DNA of 64,000 nucleotides from Echinometra lucunter (GCA_029962745.1 CM057171.1:19927034-19991033), one strand, 5' to 3'; positions 35,961 through 49,701 are shown, numbered from the stretch's first letter. The notes: generated from the letters alone by a model not told the origin. Numbers and translations: made by a program.

Positions 35961-38900
35961 GCGCGAAGGAAAATGCGAAGTTTTGTATAAGTGTTGACTG
36001 TGCGTTAATGTACAGCGTGTCATGTGGTTGTGTGTGCATGTGGATGTGTTGCCTGTGTGCATGTGCTGTGTGCAGGGAGAGGTGGGAAGAGACTTGTTTT
36101 ACACGTGCATGAATGTGCATAGATCCTGTGTTTGTGGTCATGCAGAGATTGCAGTGTTGGCGAGAATGACCCATTTTGTTATTCTGTGACGCAATAAAGG
36201 AATGTGTTGTTGTCACATGCACAGCCATGGTCGAGCCGACAAGAAGAACCTAGCCAGGGATTTGAGTTTGGCCATGCATATGGACGTTATTAATTTTCTT
36301 ATTGTGACGTAACAGTAAATATAGCGTACATGTATAATGTCTTGCTGTTTCAACTAACTGGAGTTTGGGCTAAAAGAGAGTGCAGGGGAGAGTATCCATT
36401 TACTAGCAATTTTGTTATTCAGAAATAATTACGGGAACAATTTATGACTTGTCAAATAAGAGCCAATGTAAGATTTATTTTACTGAAAGCCTGTGATGTA
36501 ATCCATTTTCTGTGATCTTATATCTCAAATTTTACCAAGGCAGGTGGATATAGAGTGGTGGGGAAATGTTTAAAAATCCCAGCCTTACAAAAATGATTTA
36601 AAAAAAAAAAAAGACAACTTGGAAATCACTTAAGTTTTTATTTCATGAATGTTTGAATAAATTGTTGAATTTGTCGTCGATCATCACCTAAGGTTTTCTT
36701 CTTCTTCTTCTTGTCCGCAAGAAGAACTGCAGAATACCCCGTCACACAAATATCTGTTGGTCATGCATCCTACGAACAGTCTCACTTTTATTTGTTTTAT
36801 TGAACAACTTACGTTTAATTTCTTTAATTTTTGCTGTCCTTTTGTTTTCATCATTTCACTTCATGTTTGGTGTTTTTTGTTATTTTGCTAAACTAAGAAC
36901 TAAGATAATATCCCGATATTTCTTACTTGTAAACCTACGACCCTACGATGTTATGATGCTACGATCCTGTGAACCAGCACACCTAAATAATAGTCCCTGG
37001 TAATACCACAGATACCCTCATCCCTTATACGAACGAGGCAAAGATATGATTGTGTTAATTCATTATTAAAATATCTGATCACGTGACTAAAATTCCCATC
37101 AACGGATCTATGAACCTACTCACCTGGTAATATGGCACAAATATCCCCAAAAGCTCCGTAGCGTTGGTCGGAGGTGGGTGCCGGAGATTGCAAAAATTCT
37201 TGTATAAAATGCTTTGGTAATCTGTGCGGCGTTTGTCAAAACTGTTACAGCAGCAGACTGTTTTCTTATAAGATTATTCTACAGCCTGCGAAATTGATAT
37301 CAGGAGCCTCAAAAGAAAGGATAATTATACTTCTGCAGTGATTACCCCCCCCCCAAAAAAAAAAAAAAAAATGGCAGAGATAGACAACTTCATATGCAGT
37401 AACTATTACATGTACATTATGTACTATCATTAAATATGAGATACACAGAAGATAATACATTACCTGTCTCAATGTGTAAACATTCCCAAAATTTTCCTCC
37501 AGGCCATTTACCCGAACTGAGAGAGGATGTCAGTTGACGAATAACGTGAGAATGAAGAAATGACGGCAAAAACCTTCCCAGCCCTCATAATTTTCACATT
37601 TTATAGAAGCCAAATAACGACACAATTATACAGAGCATAATTATTTCAACTTCATTTTATTTGGCACATTATATCGATTATATTAGCTTCTGATCAACAC
37701 AATGTCATATACAAGCACACGGCACCATAATATGTGCCGCCATGATGGTTTCCTATGGTACTGGTTTTTATCTTGAACATTTATTTTGAAACGTATATAT
37801 GCAGAGTTACATAAACAGCGATGCAAGTTGCATCATTCTCAAATAAGATATTGAAATCTGCTGCTAATTTTGTTGATGAGCATTCTCTGATATCTAAACA
37901 GATGATCATTTTGTGGAATAAGAGATTGAACCACCCGATAGTCATCTCTGTTGCAGACTGGACAGGTAAATATACATCGATGTAATAATCCAGAAAAAAA
38001 AAATATGAACCCGTAAAAGTTCTTCAGTGATTTTCACCCGGTTCCCTTTGAATGGATTGGAATGTTCGAGTCTAGTTATTTTCAAAACCATAAAACATTT
38101 ATATGTATAGCAGAATATTCGTAAACATATGAACAGTACCTGAATACTCTGTTGGTAATTACAAAAGATCCAGTCCAATAAAATGAACGAAGTGTCATCA
38201 TTTAATTCCAATTAAGGCGCTATTCCTGTTAGACACAAAAGTGTTCGTGTTACTAGAAACCAGCTTGGTCATAGATGTGTTCGGCGATCATCGTTTCCTC
38301 GTAAATAAGCAGGTATACTATCACAAGTTCGCTCCCAGAAGATTTTAGCACTTTCCCTTGTCAAAAGGGTAATTTGACATACTTATACAAATCCAGAAAT
38401 TCTTGGAGCCCGAATAGTTCACCTGGGCATGCATCTACGTATACGATCTCAAATCGATACAAAGAATAAGTTGCAGTGACGCCGTTTGTTATCCCTCTGG
38501 TCAAGAGGTACGTTCAAAGCAAAAGTCTTGCCCACAGAGCTTCATTTTGTCAGCTTCATCACACGATCCCCGGAATGATTTGCCCACAGATTTGCCAAGT
38601 CTTGTCCATATCTGTTTTATTTTCTCTTTATGTCAATCCTCTTTGCTAACAGCAATATATAAATTCGTTCCGTCAATCACTTCATCATACTAACTGTGTT
38701 TTGGCTCATCAATCAATATGTCAATTATCACAATCAAGACATCTGAGCTCGCTTCAATTTCTATGTAATTACCCATCCATCCATTCTCTTTGCTTTTATA
38801 TTTCTTTTCCCTTCATTCAATCCTCTTTTCTTTCCTTCAACCCTTTTTCTTTTGTATTTTCCATCTCTATTCACGTTTGCTCATTTTCAATACTTTCTCT

Positions 38901-38974
38901 TCTCTCATTTCCTTTGAATATTGTTTCTATTCAATCCGTTCTCCTCTTCCTCATTTTCTATGATCTTCTCTATC

Positions 38975-39175
38975 CTTAGGGACTGCTTCTGCTCAATCGT
39001 TTCTCTTCTTCATTTCTATCTTCTGTATCCTTAGGGATTGCTTCTGTTCAATCCTTTATCTTATTCTTCATTTACATTTTCTCTAGATTATTAGGGACTG
39101 TTTTCTGTTCATTTATATTTTCTCCATCATTATAGGAATTGCTTCTGTTCAATCCTTTATCTTCTTCATTTCTAT
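38975..39175. repeat. About 55-bp tandem repeat, four units
   Basis: Four diverged units of TTAGGGATTGCTTCTGTTCA followed by ATCCTTTATCTTCTTCATTT-like sequence, starting near 38979, 39032, 39091 and 39134. Confidence 0.75.
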
Positions 39176-41688
39176 AAGAAAAATTTGTTGTTTCAAACTG
39201 TGCTGGGCTCTAACAATTCATAAAGTCCCCCAAAATAATCAAAAGTGAGAGGAAACGTGAACAACCAAAATGGATGAGTCACGTTGTTTACAAACATACA
39301 CACATGTGGGAGACTCGACTTGACACAGATTCCCACAGTACAAAACCATACATGTACAAAAACCATACATAATGCAGCACGTACGGCACTCGCGACCTTT
39401 TTCATGAACTCGCGCCAGTTGAACACGTGACGCAGTGGGCGGCAGCGCGTTGTAACTATGCTGTCATGACTTTGGTCACGCCTCCCGTTTTCGCTGTTCG
39501 GTAGAGTGCTGGGAAGGGTAATTTGAGATGCGTTTTACAAGTTGATCCCAAAAGATATGCGAAAAAACAATCGCAGAAATGGATTCAGCATGAATGAGTC
39601 CCCATATTTGCGCATGGCGCGCATAGAGTGCAATGCTTTTGGAAGGGCTTATGACGTATGGAAGATCTTTTCCCTATGTTCCATGGAATTTACTTAAGTG
39701 ATTTAAACGCGCCATGTCGGTAAGAATTGAGATAAATTTACTCTTTTATTTGATATCAAATTTGCCGCATAAACTTCACAGGATCATGTTGTAAAATTGC
39801 CTGAAAGTGTGATTTTCCCCTCAAATCCGTGACCAAATCTGAGAAATACGCGATGCCATTGGAAATGCGTGTGGAGGTATGCCGCGCTCTCGCAGCTGAT
39901 CCGAAACCGTTACGCCAGGGTACTTTTCAAACAATGAAATAAGCACTTCATCTCGGTCCATTTGGGGTGGAAATATGTTTAGAGCATTATGAAAATTGGT
40001 GCCGTACTTTCCAATAAATTATTTTGTCACCGAAGGCTCAATATTACCCCTTAATCGCAAATTGATTTGAGGCATGTCAGTTTAGTCAATCTCGTCTCTG
40101 CGCGCTAGCGCGGACAGGCGCGGCAGGCAGAAGAATTGAGGTGCGTATGCGGACACCCTACTAACAGTTAGATCTGACTGTTAAATATTTCATTCATCAG
40201 TTCATTTATTTTCTTATTTTCTTACTACTAGATCTAATATAACTTAGTCTAAAGTTACAACATGTATGGTAGCTCTACTACTCATCGACCACCTTTTTTT
40301 AAACTGACCACCTTCGTGCAATGCTGTCCTGCGCATGAAATAAAAAAAGTACGCATGGAACTTGGCGCAATACCCCACAGTAATCAAACAGGCTATCATA
40401 ACCAAATTCCAAGAGAAATTAGGATGAAATAACAGAATTTAATCATTTTTTAAAAAACTTTGATAATGAAAATGATAAATACGTGCTTAATCAATACAGA
40501 GGACAGGCAGTCAGTTTAAATAATGAGCTCACACAGGCGCCTAGTGAAAAACATCACATGCGTTTGTCGCCGAGATTTCCGTGCATATCGTACGAGTCAA
40601 CAATCTGGACATGACATCTGCTGCATTTTCTGCACAGGTGAGCCGAAATTAAGGGAAAACCAACAAATATTTTCTGTGATACGACGTTACCGATTAAAGG
40701 CGGTCAATGAGTAGTAGATCTAGGTCTAGTCTAGATCCAACCAAACTTGTGTACTTTCATGACTTTTGTCCCTCATCATTTGTCACACTCAAACATGCTC
40801 AATGATGATCTTACTTCAAGTTCAATTTCAAAACACAGTCCCAAATCTAGGATATTACCTGCTTCTGCCTCCTCAGACTCTGACACTAAGCCCATTTAAC
40901 TTAGGTACGTTAGATCTACTACACACACAGACAGTCATGCAGTGACTGTTTTCATCGACACGATCATGAAACTTGCAAATGTCAAATGTTGAAATAGATC
41001 TACATCGTGCTTCAAGGCAGTGAGTTCAACTTTCATGTTTTGGCTTCACGCTTTGCGCTTTTTGCCTACTTCTGCAAAACTTAGTCCCTCATTCACATCA
41101 ACTAGCAACATCAAAACCATACTAGAATAGCTTTTAGAAATCCAAATAAATAGTCTACTCACATATTAGAACCTAACAACACGGAACTGTAACGATAAGT
41201 TAGCAGAAGATGTTTAGATGAAGTACATGTACATAGACTCAATAGGAAATTAGAGACAGCTTAAGTGCAGTATACTCTCGATAACAATATCTTGCGTTGC
41301 CGATCTCAATGAACTTTAGTGATTTTGATCTGCAAAATTATCAATCAGCTAAAGATGGCGCTCTTCAATTTATTGTTACACTTCAGTGGCAAAATGAAGG
41401 CCTTTACTGTCTTACTGTGTACCTCCAGAAAAGAAGAGAAGAAAGGAGGAGAAGATATAAAGAAAGATGATTCACGCTAAAAAGGTGATCTATCACTCCC
41501 CCCCCCCCCCCCCGCTCCCGCCCTTTTCTTATGAATCTTCCTTCTCTGCACCAAACACGCGCGATGTATTATCAGGGAAGCCTAGTTTCGAAAGATTAGT
41601 TAGAATCACTGTCAGGAAAGAGTCTTTTCTTTCACAAGCAGATGATCGCTAAACATAGTTGCTGGTCATGGATTATTGATTGATTACC

Positions 41689-41692
41689 TCCC

Positions 41693-41723
<31 letters not shown>

Positions 41724-41733
41724 AAAAAAAAAA
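41689..41733. repeat. Poly-C (25) joined to poly-A (20)
   Basis: Twenty-five C directly followed by about twenty A. Exact lengths depend on assembly quality. Confidence 0.85.
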
Positions 41734-42221
41734 TCAGAACTATGCTGGATCTGATGAAACCCTTGATAGCCGTTATCTACCTCTTGTATATCTCGAATGA
41801 TTTTATTTTGTTTTGTTTTGTTTTGTTTTTTACACAAGTTTGATTTTGCCCCAATTTTCCAAATAGGCCCATTCTTTAGTCGAAGAAGCAAAAAAAATTA
41901 AATTAAATTGAATTAAAATGGTGTCGTATGAAATGTAGTTCTATGCTAAATAAAAAGCAATATAAATAGGACAAATTAGTAATTAAATTATTTCACTTTC
42001 CAGCCCAAAAGTATAAAGTAAAAAACGAAAATTGCCTCTTTGATCATTGAAGGATCATCTATTACAGTGCCAAATTTATAAACTAATGACAATATAATGA
42101 TAATTACAATAATAAAAACAATGATGATAATAATAACGATTCACGATTGGATTTTTAGTGCCATTTCCAGGGCACAGGGCGCAGTCTCTTTTTCATTTGA
42201 GCTATGTGAAGAGCAGTGAAA

Positions 42222-42397
42222 CAGGGGAGCGTTTCATGAAAGGACTTGTCGGATGTTTTATCCGACAAAGTCTGTTTTATCCGACACTTGCCATAGCAAT
42301 GATGCTTCTCAGCCAATCAAAATCAAGGAAAGATGTCAGATCTGACAACTTGTCAGACAACAAAATGTTGATGAAACGCCCCCCCCCCCCCCCGGGC
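42222..42397. mobile_element. Palindromic MITE, CAGGGGAGCGTTTCAT family, copy 2
   Basis: The reverse-orientation relative of 33208-33371. It starts CAGGGGAGCGTTTCATGAAA; the right terminus ATGAAACGCC then expands into about 16 C. CAGTGAAA (42214-42221) and CACTGAAC (42398-42405) match at 6 of 8 positions, a possible eroded target duplication. Confidence 0.8.
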
Positions 42398-42838
42398 CAC
42401 TGAACTCCATATAGTGTGACGTTCAGTGAACAGGGCCTGTCTGCAATATTCACGTGTATATTTCAAATAGTTTCCCAAATAATTGCCAGTCTTCAAATTT
42501 ATCATTCATTTTTCTATCATATGAAGAACAATAGTTTGGGGGGTTTTAATTATCAGTAGAGGATTATTGAGTTAATTGTACTTGAATTTGTTTACTTCTG
42601 CAGATTCCTCTAATATTGTTCATTAATGTTTGTCATGTTTGTAGCATTTGATATGTTTATCGGTCATGGCACTGAGTACTATTGTTATCTTTCATTTACT
42701 ACAATTAACTTGTTTATTTATAATTATATTTATATTGTTTCTTACTTGTACACATGCGCATGCAAAACAATGTCAGTTTCTGGACTGTTTTTCAATTCTT
42801 GCTTTTAATGATATTTACTTCCTTAGTTCTTATATATT

Positions 42839-43113
42839 CAGGGGCGGCGCCAGGGTACTAGGGGGGCAAGATGACCCATATAGGTGAGTTTATTACATTT
42901 TGATAAATGAAAAAATGGGAGTATTAGAGTTACATATGACCCAACCCTCTCTTTTCCCATACTGATCTTTCGTCTTTCTTCTTCTTTTTTTTCTTTTGCT
43001 CCTCTTGTTTTTTTTATTATTATAAATTTTTTTTTGTCTCTCGAAAAAACAAAACAAAGGGGGCGGTCGCTCCCTGCCCCCTTCCCCCATAGCGCCGCTC
43101 GGGCGCGCCCCTG
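42839..43113. mobile_element. hAT-like MITE, CAGGGGCGGCGCC ends
   Basis: A 275-bp element starting CAGGGGCGGCGCCAGGG and ending GGGCGCGCCCCTG. Flanks TATATATT (42831-42838) and TATACATC (43114-43121) match at 6 of 8 positions. It resembles the element at 8891-9130 in termini and in its A/G- or T/C-rich interior. Confidence 0.7.
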
Positions 43114-43983
43114 TATACATCTAATTCTCATCACCTTTTATTTTCCTGGGAGACATGTACCCTTAGTTACCCCCCCCCCCCTCCCCCACACACAAACACA
43201 CACCTTTTTTTAAAAAAGACAGTAATGGGGTAGGTGAGGATGAACTGCAGATTGAGTGACCCCGGCGGCTCCACTGGCCTTTGTCGTAGTTTTTGCAATG
43301 TACTGGCATCCATTCCCTCAGTTTTCTAAAATTCTCTTAAAATGATGAATAAATAAATGTCTGAAAGGCTAGATTAACTGAATTTATGAATTAATCAAGA
43401 CACCGAGGAGACAATCAAGGAGCATTATTTTGTTATTTGTCATTTTTTCCCCCTCACTCCACTCTCGATCTTCCACCGCCCCAATAAAAATAACATATTA
43501 CCGTATTTAGCAGAGACATATTCTACAAATAAGAAATACTTCAGTTAGGTTATATTTGATGGTCCTCAGTTTCATTTTTTGTGCATTTTTTTTCAAGAGG
43601 AAGGAAATTTAAATATTAAGAATTTTTTAAAAGCAACAAAACAAAGTCATAATCATAACTATTGATTTACTTTTTTTGATCCTTGCTAAATTGACTATTA
43701 TCAAATTGGATAAGCGAGGCAAACAGCATGATCCGCAGTTTTCCTGTAATATTACAAGAGTTGACAAAATGATGTCATTTCCAAAGGGGTTCATTGACAA
43801 AGAATGTCCATACATGTACCTGTATCAGCCATTTCAGTAGCATTAAAATAAAGCAAACACTTATTTAAATTGATGAATGTAAATATTTTCTATCTTTTCC
43901 ATCAATTTATCTCACAATGTAAAACCTTACAAAAACTTATTATTTCAACATGGGATTAAGAATTGGACATCCAGCTCAGCTAG

Positions 43984-43991
43984 TGACGTCA
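43984..43991. promoter_or_regulatory. RAB21: CRE palindrome upstream of RAB21
   Basis: An exact TGACGTCA, 180 bp before the RAB21 ATG in a locally GC-richer stretch. Position suits a proximal promoter element binding CREB/ATF proteins; not demonstrated. Confidence 0.5.
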
Positions 43992-44170
43992 TTCACTAAA
44001 TTATCATGGAGGCGTAAATGTAACATGACTGTCTGTGAGAGAGAAGGGAAAGGAAGGATCGAATTTCTGCACTTGTAAACACTGAACCTGCCTGCATTTG
44101 AACAACGGAACACTAGACGTAACTTTTGTCTATATTGACTCTTTAAAGACTCTATTTAGCGATATATGAA

Positions 44171-47100
44171 ATGGCAGCGAGCAGCGCAGGAGGAAAGAAT
44201 TTCAAGGTGGTTTTGCTTGGAGAAGGTTGTGTCGGAAAGACATCACTGGTGTTACGATACGTGGAAAACAAATTCAATGATAAACACATTACAACATTGC
44301 AAGTGAGTATATTTTGTGTGGCTAGCACTAACTTAGTGTGTGCTCAGGCGGTATCATAATGAAAATCCCCAACCTTTCCTTGTCAGGATGCTTATATACT
44401 CATTAGTTTTCTTTCTTTGATTATGTCGTAGAGAAATCAAACATTAAACATGTTAAAGTCAGCCTACAGTCTGTTGTTCAGTCTAAGACTCTAAAAATTT
44501 AGCATGATTACATTAGTCGAAGTTAACCGCTGTTTTTTTTTTCCTCAAGTGTTACGGTGTAGTCTAAGTTCTCTAAGTCTAACTTAGTCTATTTTTTTTT
44601 GTACAAAAATGAATGACATTGGAATGACCCAGCACTGCCCAACATAGCCAAAGCCGGCAATATCGTGTTTCAGGCCCCACCTCTAATATAGTTTGAATGT
44701 GGGGCTGATTCCCCACGAAGTATTAGGTCTACATTTTATTATTCGTTCAATAGTTGATCGATCATGAAACTCATTTTTACATTTTCACATTTTTAACATT
44801 ACTCGATTGACCACTCCCTAATATATACTCGTGTTTACGGCCCCACCAAACGGGATTATGAATTGATTATCACGGCAGTGGGGCTGATGGTCATCAGCCC
44901 CGTTGCTGTGTTAATCACGTTTGGATCCCGTTTGGTGGGGCCGCAAACACAAGTATATATACTGTGCTCATCAGCCCCGATGCTGTATTAATCATATTTG
45001 AAGATAATGATGATTAAACGTGATGATCGATCAACACATTCTTTTTAAAAAATTTTGGAAAGCCCGTCGTCTTCTATTTCTGTCCTAGATAGCTGTGGTC
45101 TAAGTTAGGTCAGGAGAGATAATCGATCATGATGTATGTGGGCATCAGCCCCACTCACCATGCATTAATTGAGTGGGGCCTGAAACACAATTATGCCCCA
45201 AAGCCAATGAAAATGTCTCGCATTTTATTCACTCATTCACTTTTGACACTTGCGTGTTATAAAATGCCATAAAACCTCGGAAAAAACCACATGGTTTCCC
45301 CAAACATACACTCTGCAGTAGTCTACAGATGGACAGGCCTGGCTTTAAAGGGATTGCTTAACTTTGTCTCCTTGGCTTGAGCCATGATCTTGTAAGTTTT
45401 CAGCATTCTTTTTGTTTCATTTTATAATCTAATCTAACAAGTTACGTTACATGTAACTTGTGAGATGTCTAGTTTGTTTCTAATACTTCTAATGACCACC
45501 GTTGATTGTATGTGTTCATCGTTATTCATCGATCATATTGCTGATGTTAATTAATTCAGTGAGGCTGCCTGCACTGTCCGGAATAAATGTCATCACATTT
45601 GTTGCGGGTTAATTTTATTTCCCACTTTGTGTTCCTTGTTTTTTTCTTCACATTTTTTTCTTTTTTAACAGTTGGTAGAAAAAATTACGAGGTGCATTGC
45701 CGACTTCGTATACCCTCTCGAGTCTCCACAGCCTCTGATGTTGGAGACTTTGCTTACAAAGGAATTACCAGGACCGGATCCAGAATGTTTCAAAAAGTGG
45801 GGGGGGGGGGGGGTGGTTTGGCATTTTAAGGTGCACTTTACTGACAAGCAAAACAAAAAGAAAAAAGGTCCTCTTGTGCTGATGACGAGCGAAAAACATT
45901 TTTAAAAAGTTCCTCATTTTCAAAAGGAGGCCACGGCCAATTCCCCCCCCCCCCCCCCCCGGATCAGCTCCTGGCCCCTGGACAATATACAGTATGATGG
46001 GGGGACCATAGTTCGCGCACATTTTAATTTTTTAATGAAGGCAATTTTTGATCCATAATTTCTCAATTTTTACCAAAAATTATTCTGATTTAAATGACAC
46101 CAAAGGCAAAGCAAAGTTTTAGATTTCAAATGGGCGCAAGAAGAACATGTTATTTACGAAGAATTCCCGAGATATCGCGATCGCAAAATTCAATGTCGTA
46201 TCGCACCGCTCTGGACCTGGAAAAGTGTTACAAAAATACCGAGACCTAACTTCGCGCACGCCAATTTTCAAGTGATTAATACAAAATAGAGATCCATAAA
46301 AGGTAAGATAATTGCATTACTAGGAAGACAAAATGCCACTGAATAATTTGATACCACATTTTACTTACAATTTTGATGAGATCGTCTCTCGAAAAGAGGA
46401 ATTCTAGACCCTTGTCGACAAGTCCAGTTTTTGTCAGAACGAACGCACAACGCTGCCAAATTTGCCGATTTTTCATTCATAATTTCAAAATTCCTTCTCT
46501 AATTTCAAAAGGAAAGTAATTTCCAGGGTAATTTTAGGGTGCTCTTTCCGTTGGTGCTACCAGTTTTTCACAATCTTTTCTAGTTTTTGAGATATGGCCC
46601 TGTGCGCGAAGTTTGGACCTGCGCGAAGTTAGGTCACTCTGCCATACATGTAACGACAACACAACAAGGCACATCTTGAAAGGGTCTGTCCAATAATTCA
46701 TTTGTACATGTATGTCATGAATTTTGTCATCCACAGTGGAAATACACTCCTGTACATGCACATTGTACCATCCTCTTCAACCTCCTTTAAAATAAGTTTC
46801 CTACATGTACATACATGTACATGTATGCCTACAGCATTGCAACTCAGTAGCATCTAAATTGAAAGCCTACTCTGTTCAACTGGTTTTAATAAAAGCAAAA
46901 AAAATTACATGTAGCTATAAAAGTTAAAGAAACAAAATGGCATTTTACCTTACACCTGTATAAGGAAGTTATGAATATTTAGAGCACCTCTTCCATTTAC
47001 TTACAAAAAGTTCATTAATAATAAAATTTTGCTTTTCCTGTAAAGAAAATATAATAACAATGAAATATATGATAATGTTTTTTTTTAATGATCTAGATAA

Positions 47101-49667
47101 AGTTGACATGGCAGTATACATGTACCATTCGAATCTCATCAACAACTCAAGTTGACTTGCAGGATGCTCAGTATAGTCTTGTGCTTTGGCTTATTTACCG
47201 TTTTATTCACTGTGGCCTGCTTGCTGTTTTCTTTGCTCTTGTAGTTTTCTACCTCTCTGACTGCAGGACTAGTCAACAGCTGCTCACAGCCTTTACCCAC
47301 TTGTGAATTATTCGCTTTAAAAAAAGTGCTTAAAGATTTTGAGATTATGAAAGAAAAACAGCAACACATTCACAGTGGGCAATTCCAGTAAGCTGCCCGC
47401 TATGCCGACTAGTCTTGCCATCAGCTTTAAGTCCTATCTGAGGTACTTAGGATAGAAGGATTTATCTAAGCAAACGGAACATGTACTAGCCAGGCCTAAT
47501 ACTGGCTCATCAACTTTTTTTTTGAGGGGGGGGGGGGGGGCAGAACATCCCGGTTAAGGCCGGTTATGATACCACTGAGCACTCTACCTCTGAATCATTA
47601 TGGCATGTGTATTCTGCTGACAAAAGGAAGCGACTCTGATTTTTTTTTTTCAAAATGGACTTTTTCATGATTTGGGCTACTTCTTTGTGTGGATCTAGAT
47701 GTCCACGATGTAGGGCGTTTCTGGGCATAAATGCATTGGTTGAGAGAGGGCACGGGGGTGATTAAAAAGTCCTGTCGATGGCCGCCTTGAAGGTGCTGGT
47801 AGAAGGCACTACGTGATGATGAAAAAATTCTGCAGTTGCTTCCTCTTGTCATTGGACGGCAGTATTCTTGCAGAGAGCTAACCAAATTGATTAAAAACAC
47901 CTGACATATTTGTTTATTTTCTTCGTTTCCAGGCATCATTTCTCAACAAAAAGCTGAATATAGGAGGAAAAAGAGTCAACCTTGATATATGGGTAAGCCA
48001 TGTGTTATTATGTTGTCATTATCATTTTAATAAGTCATCTTAAGGTTTTCTTTGTTGTTATTGTCATCTTAATATTTGTATTTATTATTATCATTATCAT
48101 TATTTATTATTATTATCATCATTATTATTATCATTATTATCATTATTATTATTATTATTATCATCATTATTATTATTATTATCATTATTATTATTATCAT
48201 TATTATTATTATTATCATTATCAATATTATCATTATTATTATTATTATTATCATTATTATCATCATCATTATTATTATTATTATTATTATTATCATTATT
48301 ATCATCATCATTATTATTATTATTATTATTATCATTATTATTATTATTATCATCATTATTATTATTATTATTGTTATCATCATCATCATCATCATCATCA
48401 TCATTATTGTTGTTGTTGTTATCATTATCATTATCATACATGTATATTTTTTTCCCTTTTTTTCTCTCTCTTCCAGGACACAGCAGGTCAGGAGAGGTTC
48501 CATGCGTTAGGACCTATCTACTACAGAGACAGCAATGGGGCAATACTAGTGTATGATATCACAGATGAAGACTCATTCACAAAGGTAATTCAGAGTGTTG
48601 TTTTCTCCAGGCCCCTAAAGCTCCGCCACTTTGTCCAGATCCATTAGAAGGCCGACCTAAGCATCCATCAATATTTATGAGCGAAAGTGAATTATTCATT
48701 TTGTAAGATAATTCCAAGGAGTCGCGTGCGTTTGTGCATGTTTTAAAACATTACGCCCATCAGCTAAAAATATGCGCAATGATGCACAGTCAATGCGCAA
48801 CAAATGCGCATTAAATCAAAGTATCATAATAAAAGTGATACGCACCACACGCGCATTAGATATGAATAATGCAACAAAAACGGGTGCTTAGGTCGGCCTT
48901 CAAATGATCCGAAAGAGGCGGGGCCTAATGCCATTTGCGTAATGATGTAATTTTATGAAGAAATGTCGATATGTATAGAAAGCTGAAGGACCAACCTTTC
49001 ATATGATATGAAAAATTGGAAAAAAAATCATGCTTCGATGAACAGTGTTCACTTAAGTTAGAGGTATGAAAATGTGCCTGCGCAGGATTTTTCCTTCCAA
49101 TTTTGGACAGGTAAGTTACTTGTAGCTTACAAAATAAGGTCGATATGAGATATTCATGATCGATGGATCAACAGGATATTTTGAATACCTTGAATACCAT
49201 TCCTTTTTCTCTGTTATTTATCAATCCCGAAACACCCCCGCCCCCCCCCCCCCCCCCCACACACACACGCACACACACTTCCACTCCCATCTTATTGTAT
49301 CATTGATCTGGTAGATGTGAACGGGATTAAGGATGAATGAGAATTGGCTAAATTGAAATATTCCAAATCATAATTAACATTACGCAACCCACTGTCCTCC
49401 CCCTCCCACACACACACACACACACACACACATACAACCTTCTTCCTATCCTCTCACCTACTCCTTCCTTTTTTATCACTTTTCTTCTGAAAGTTTGGTG
49501 GATCTTTTTTTTTCCATTAATAATCAAATTATTAACCAGTCACTCATTTTGATCAATGAAATCAATCGATAAATCACTGAAACATTAATTCCATCAAGCA
49601 ATTGCTCAAACCAATTATCACACGCACACAAACCACACACACACACGTACGTACACACACACCCACG

Positions 49668-49701
<34 letters not shown>

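Larger units (their letters stand above)
35965..43980. other. Spacer between TSG101 and RAB21
   Basis: No gene with family support. Contains GT-rich imperfect repeats (36000-36075), a poly-C/poly-A pair at 37347-37371, a four-unit repeat at 38975-39175, GC-rich patches at 39400-40150, (TTTTG)n at 41808-41830, two MITEs (42222-42397, 42839-43113) and several poly-C runs. A 46-codon ORF at 39821-39961 (minus) in the GC-rich patch looks protein-like but matches nothing I recognise. Confidence 0.45.

Noticed and set aside
35541..40160. AGTAGGGTGTCCG near 35543-35555 and its complement near 40149-40161, as ends of a 4.6-kb transposon
   Set aside because: Thirteen matching bases only, similarity stops immediately inside, no transposase between them and no target duplication; may be two separate fragments of one small repeat.
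40523..40714. 63-codon Cys/Arg-rich ORF, plus strand
   Set aside because: Spaced cysteines look zinc-finger-like at first, but spacing does not fit a known finger and there is no splice or homology support.
42648..42887. 79-codon hydrophobic ORF, plus strand
   Set aside because: Hydrophobicity comes from T-rich sequence, and the ORF runs into the MITE at 42839.
48000..48647. Long ORFs of 113-215 codons on both strands
   Set aside because: They are translations of the ATT/ATC microsatellite; only the 36 codons of RAB21 exon 3 (48477-48584) are real.
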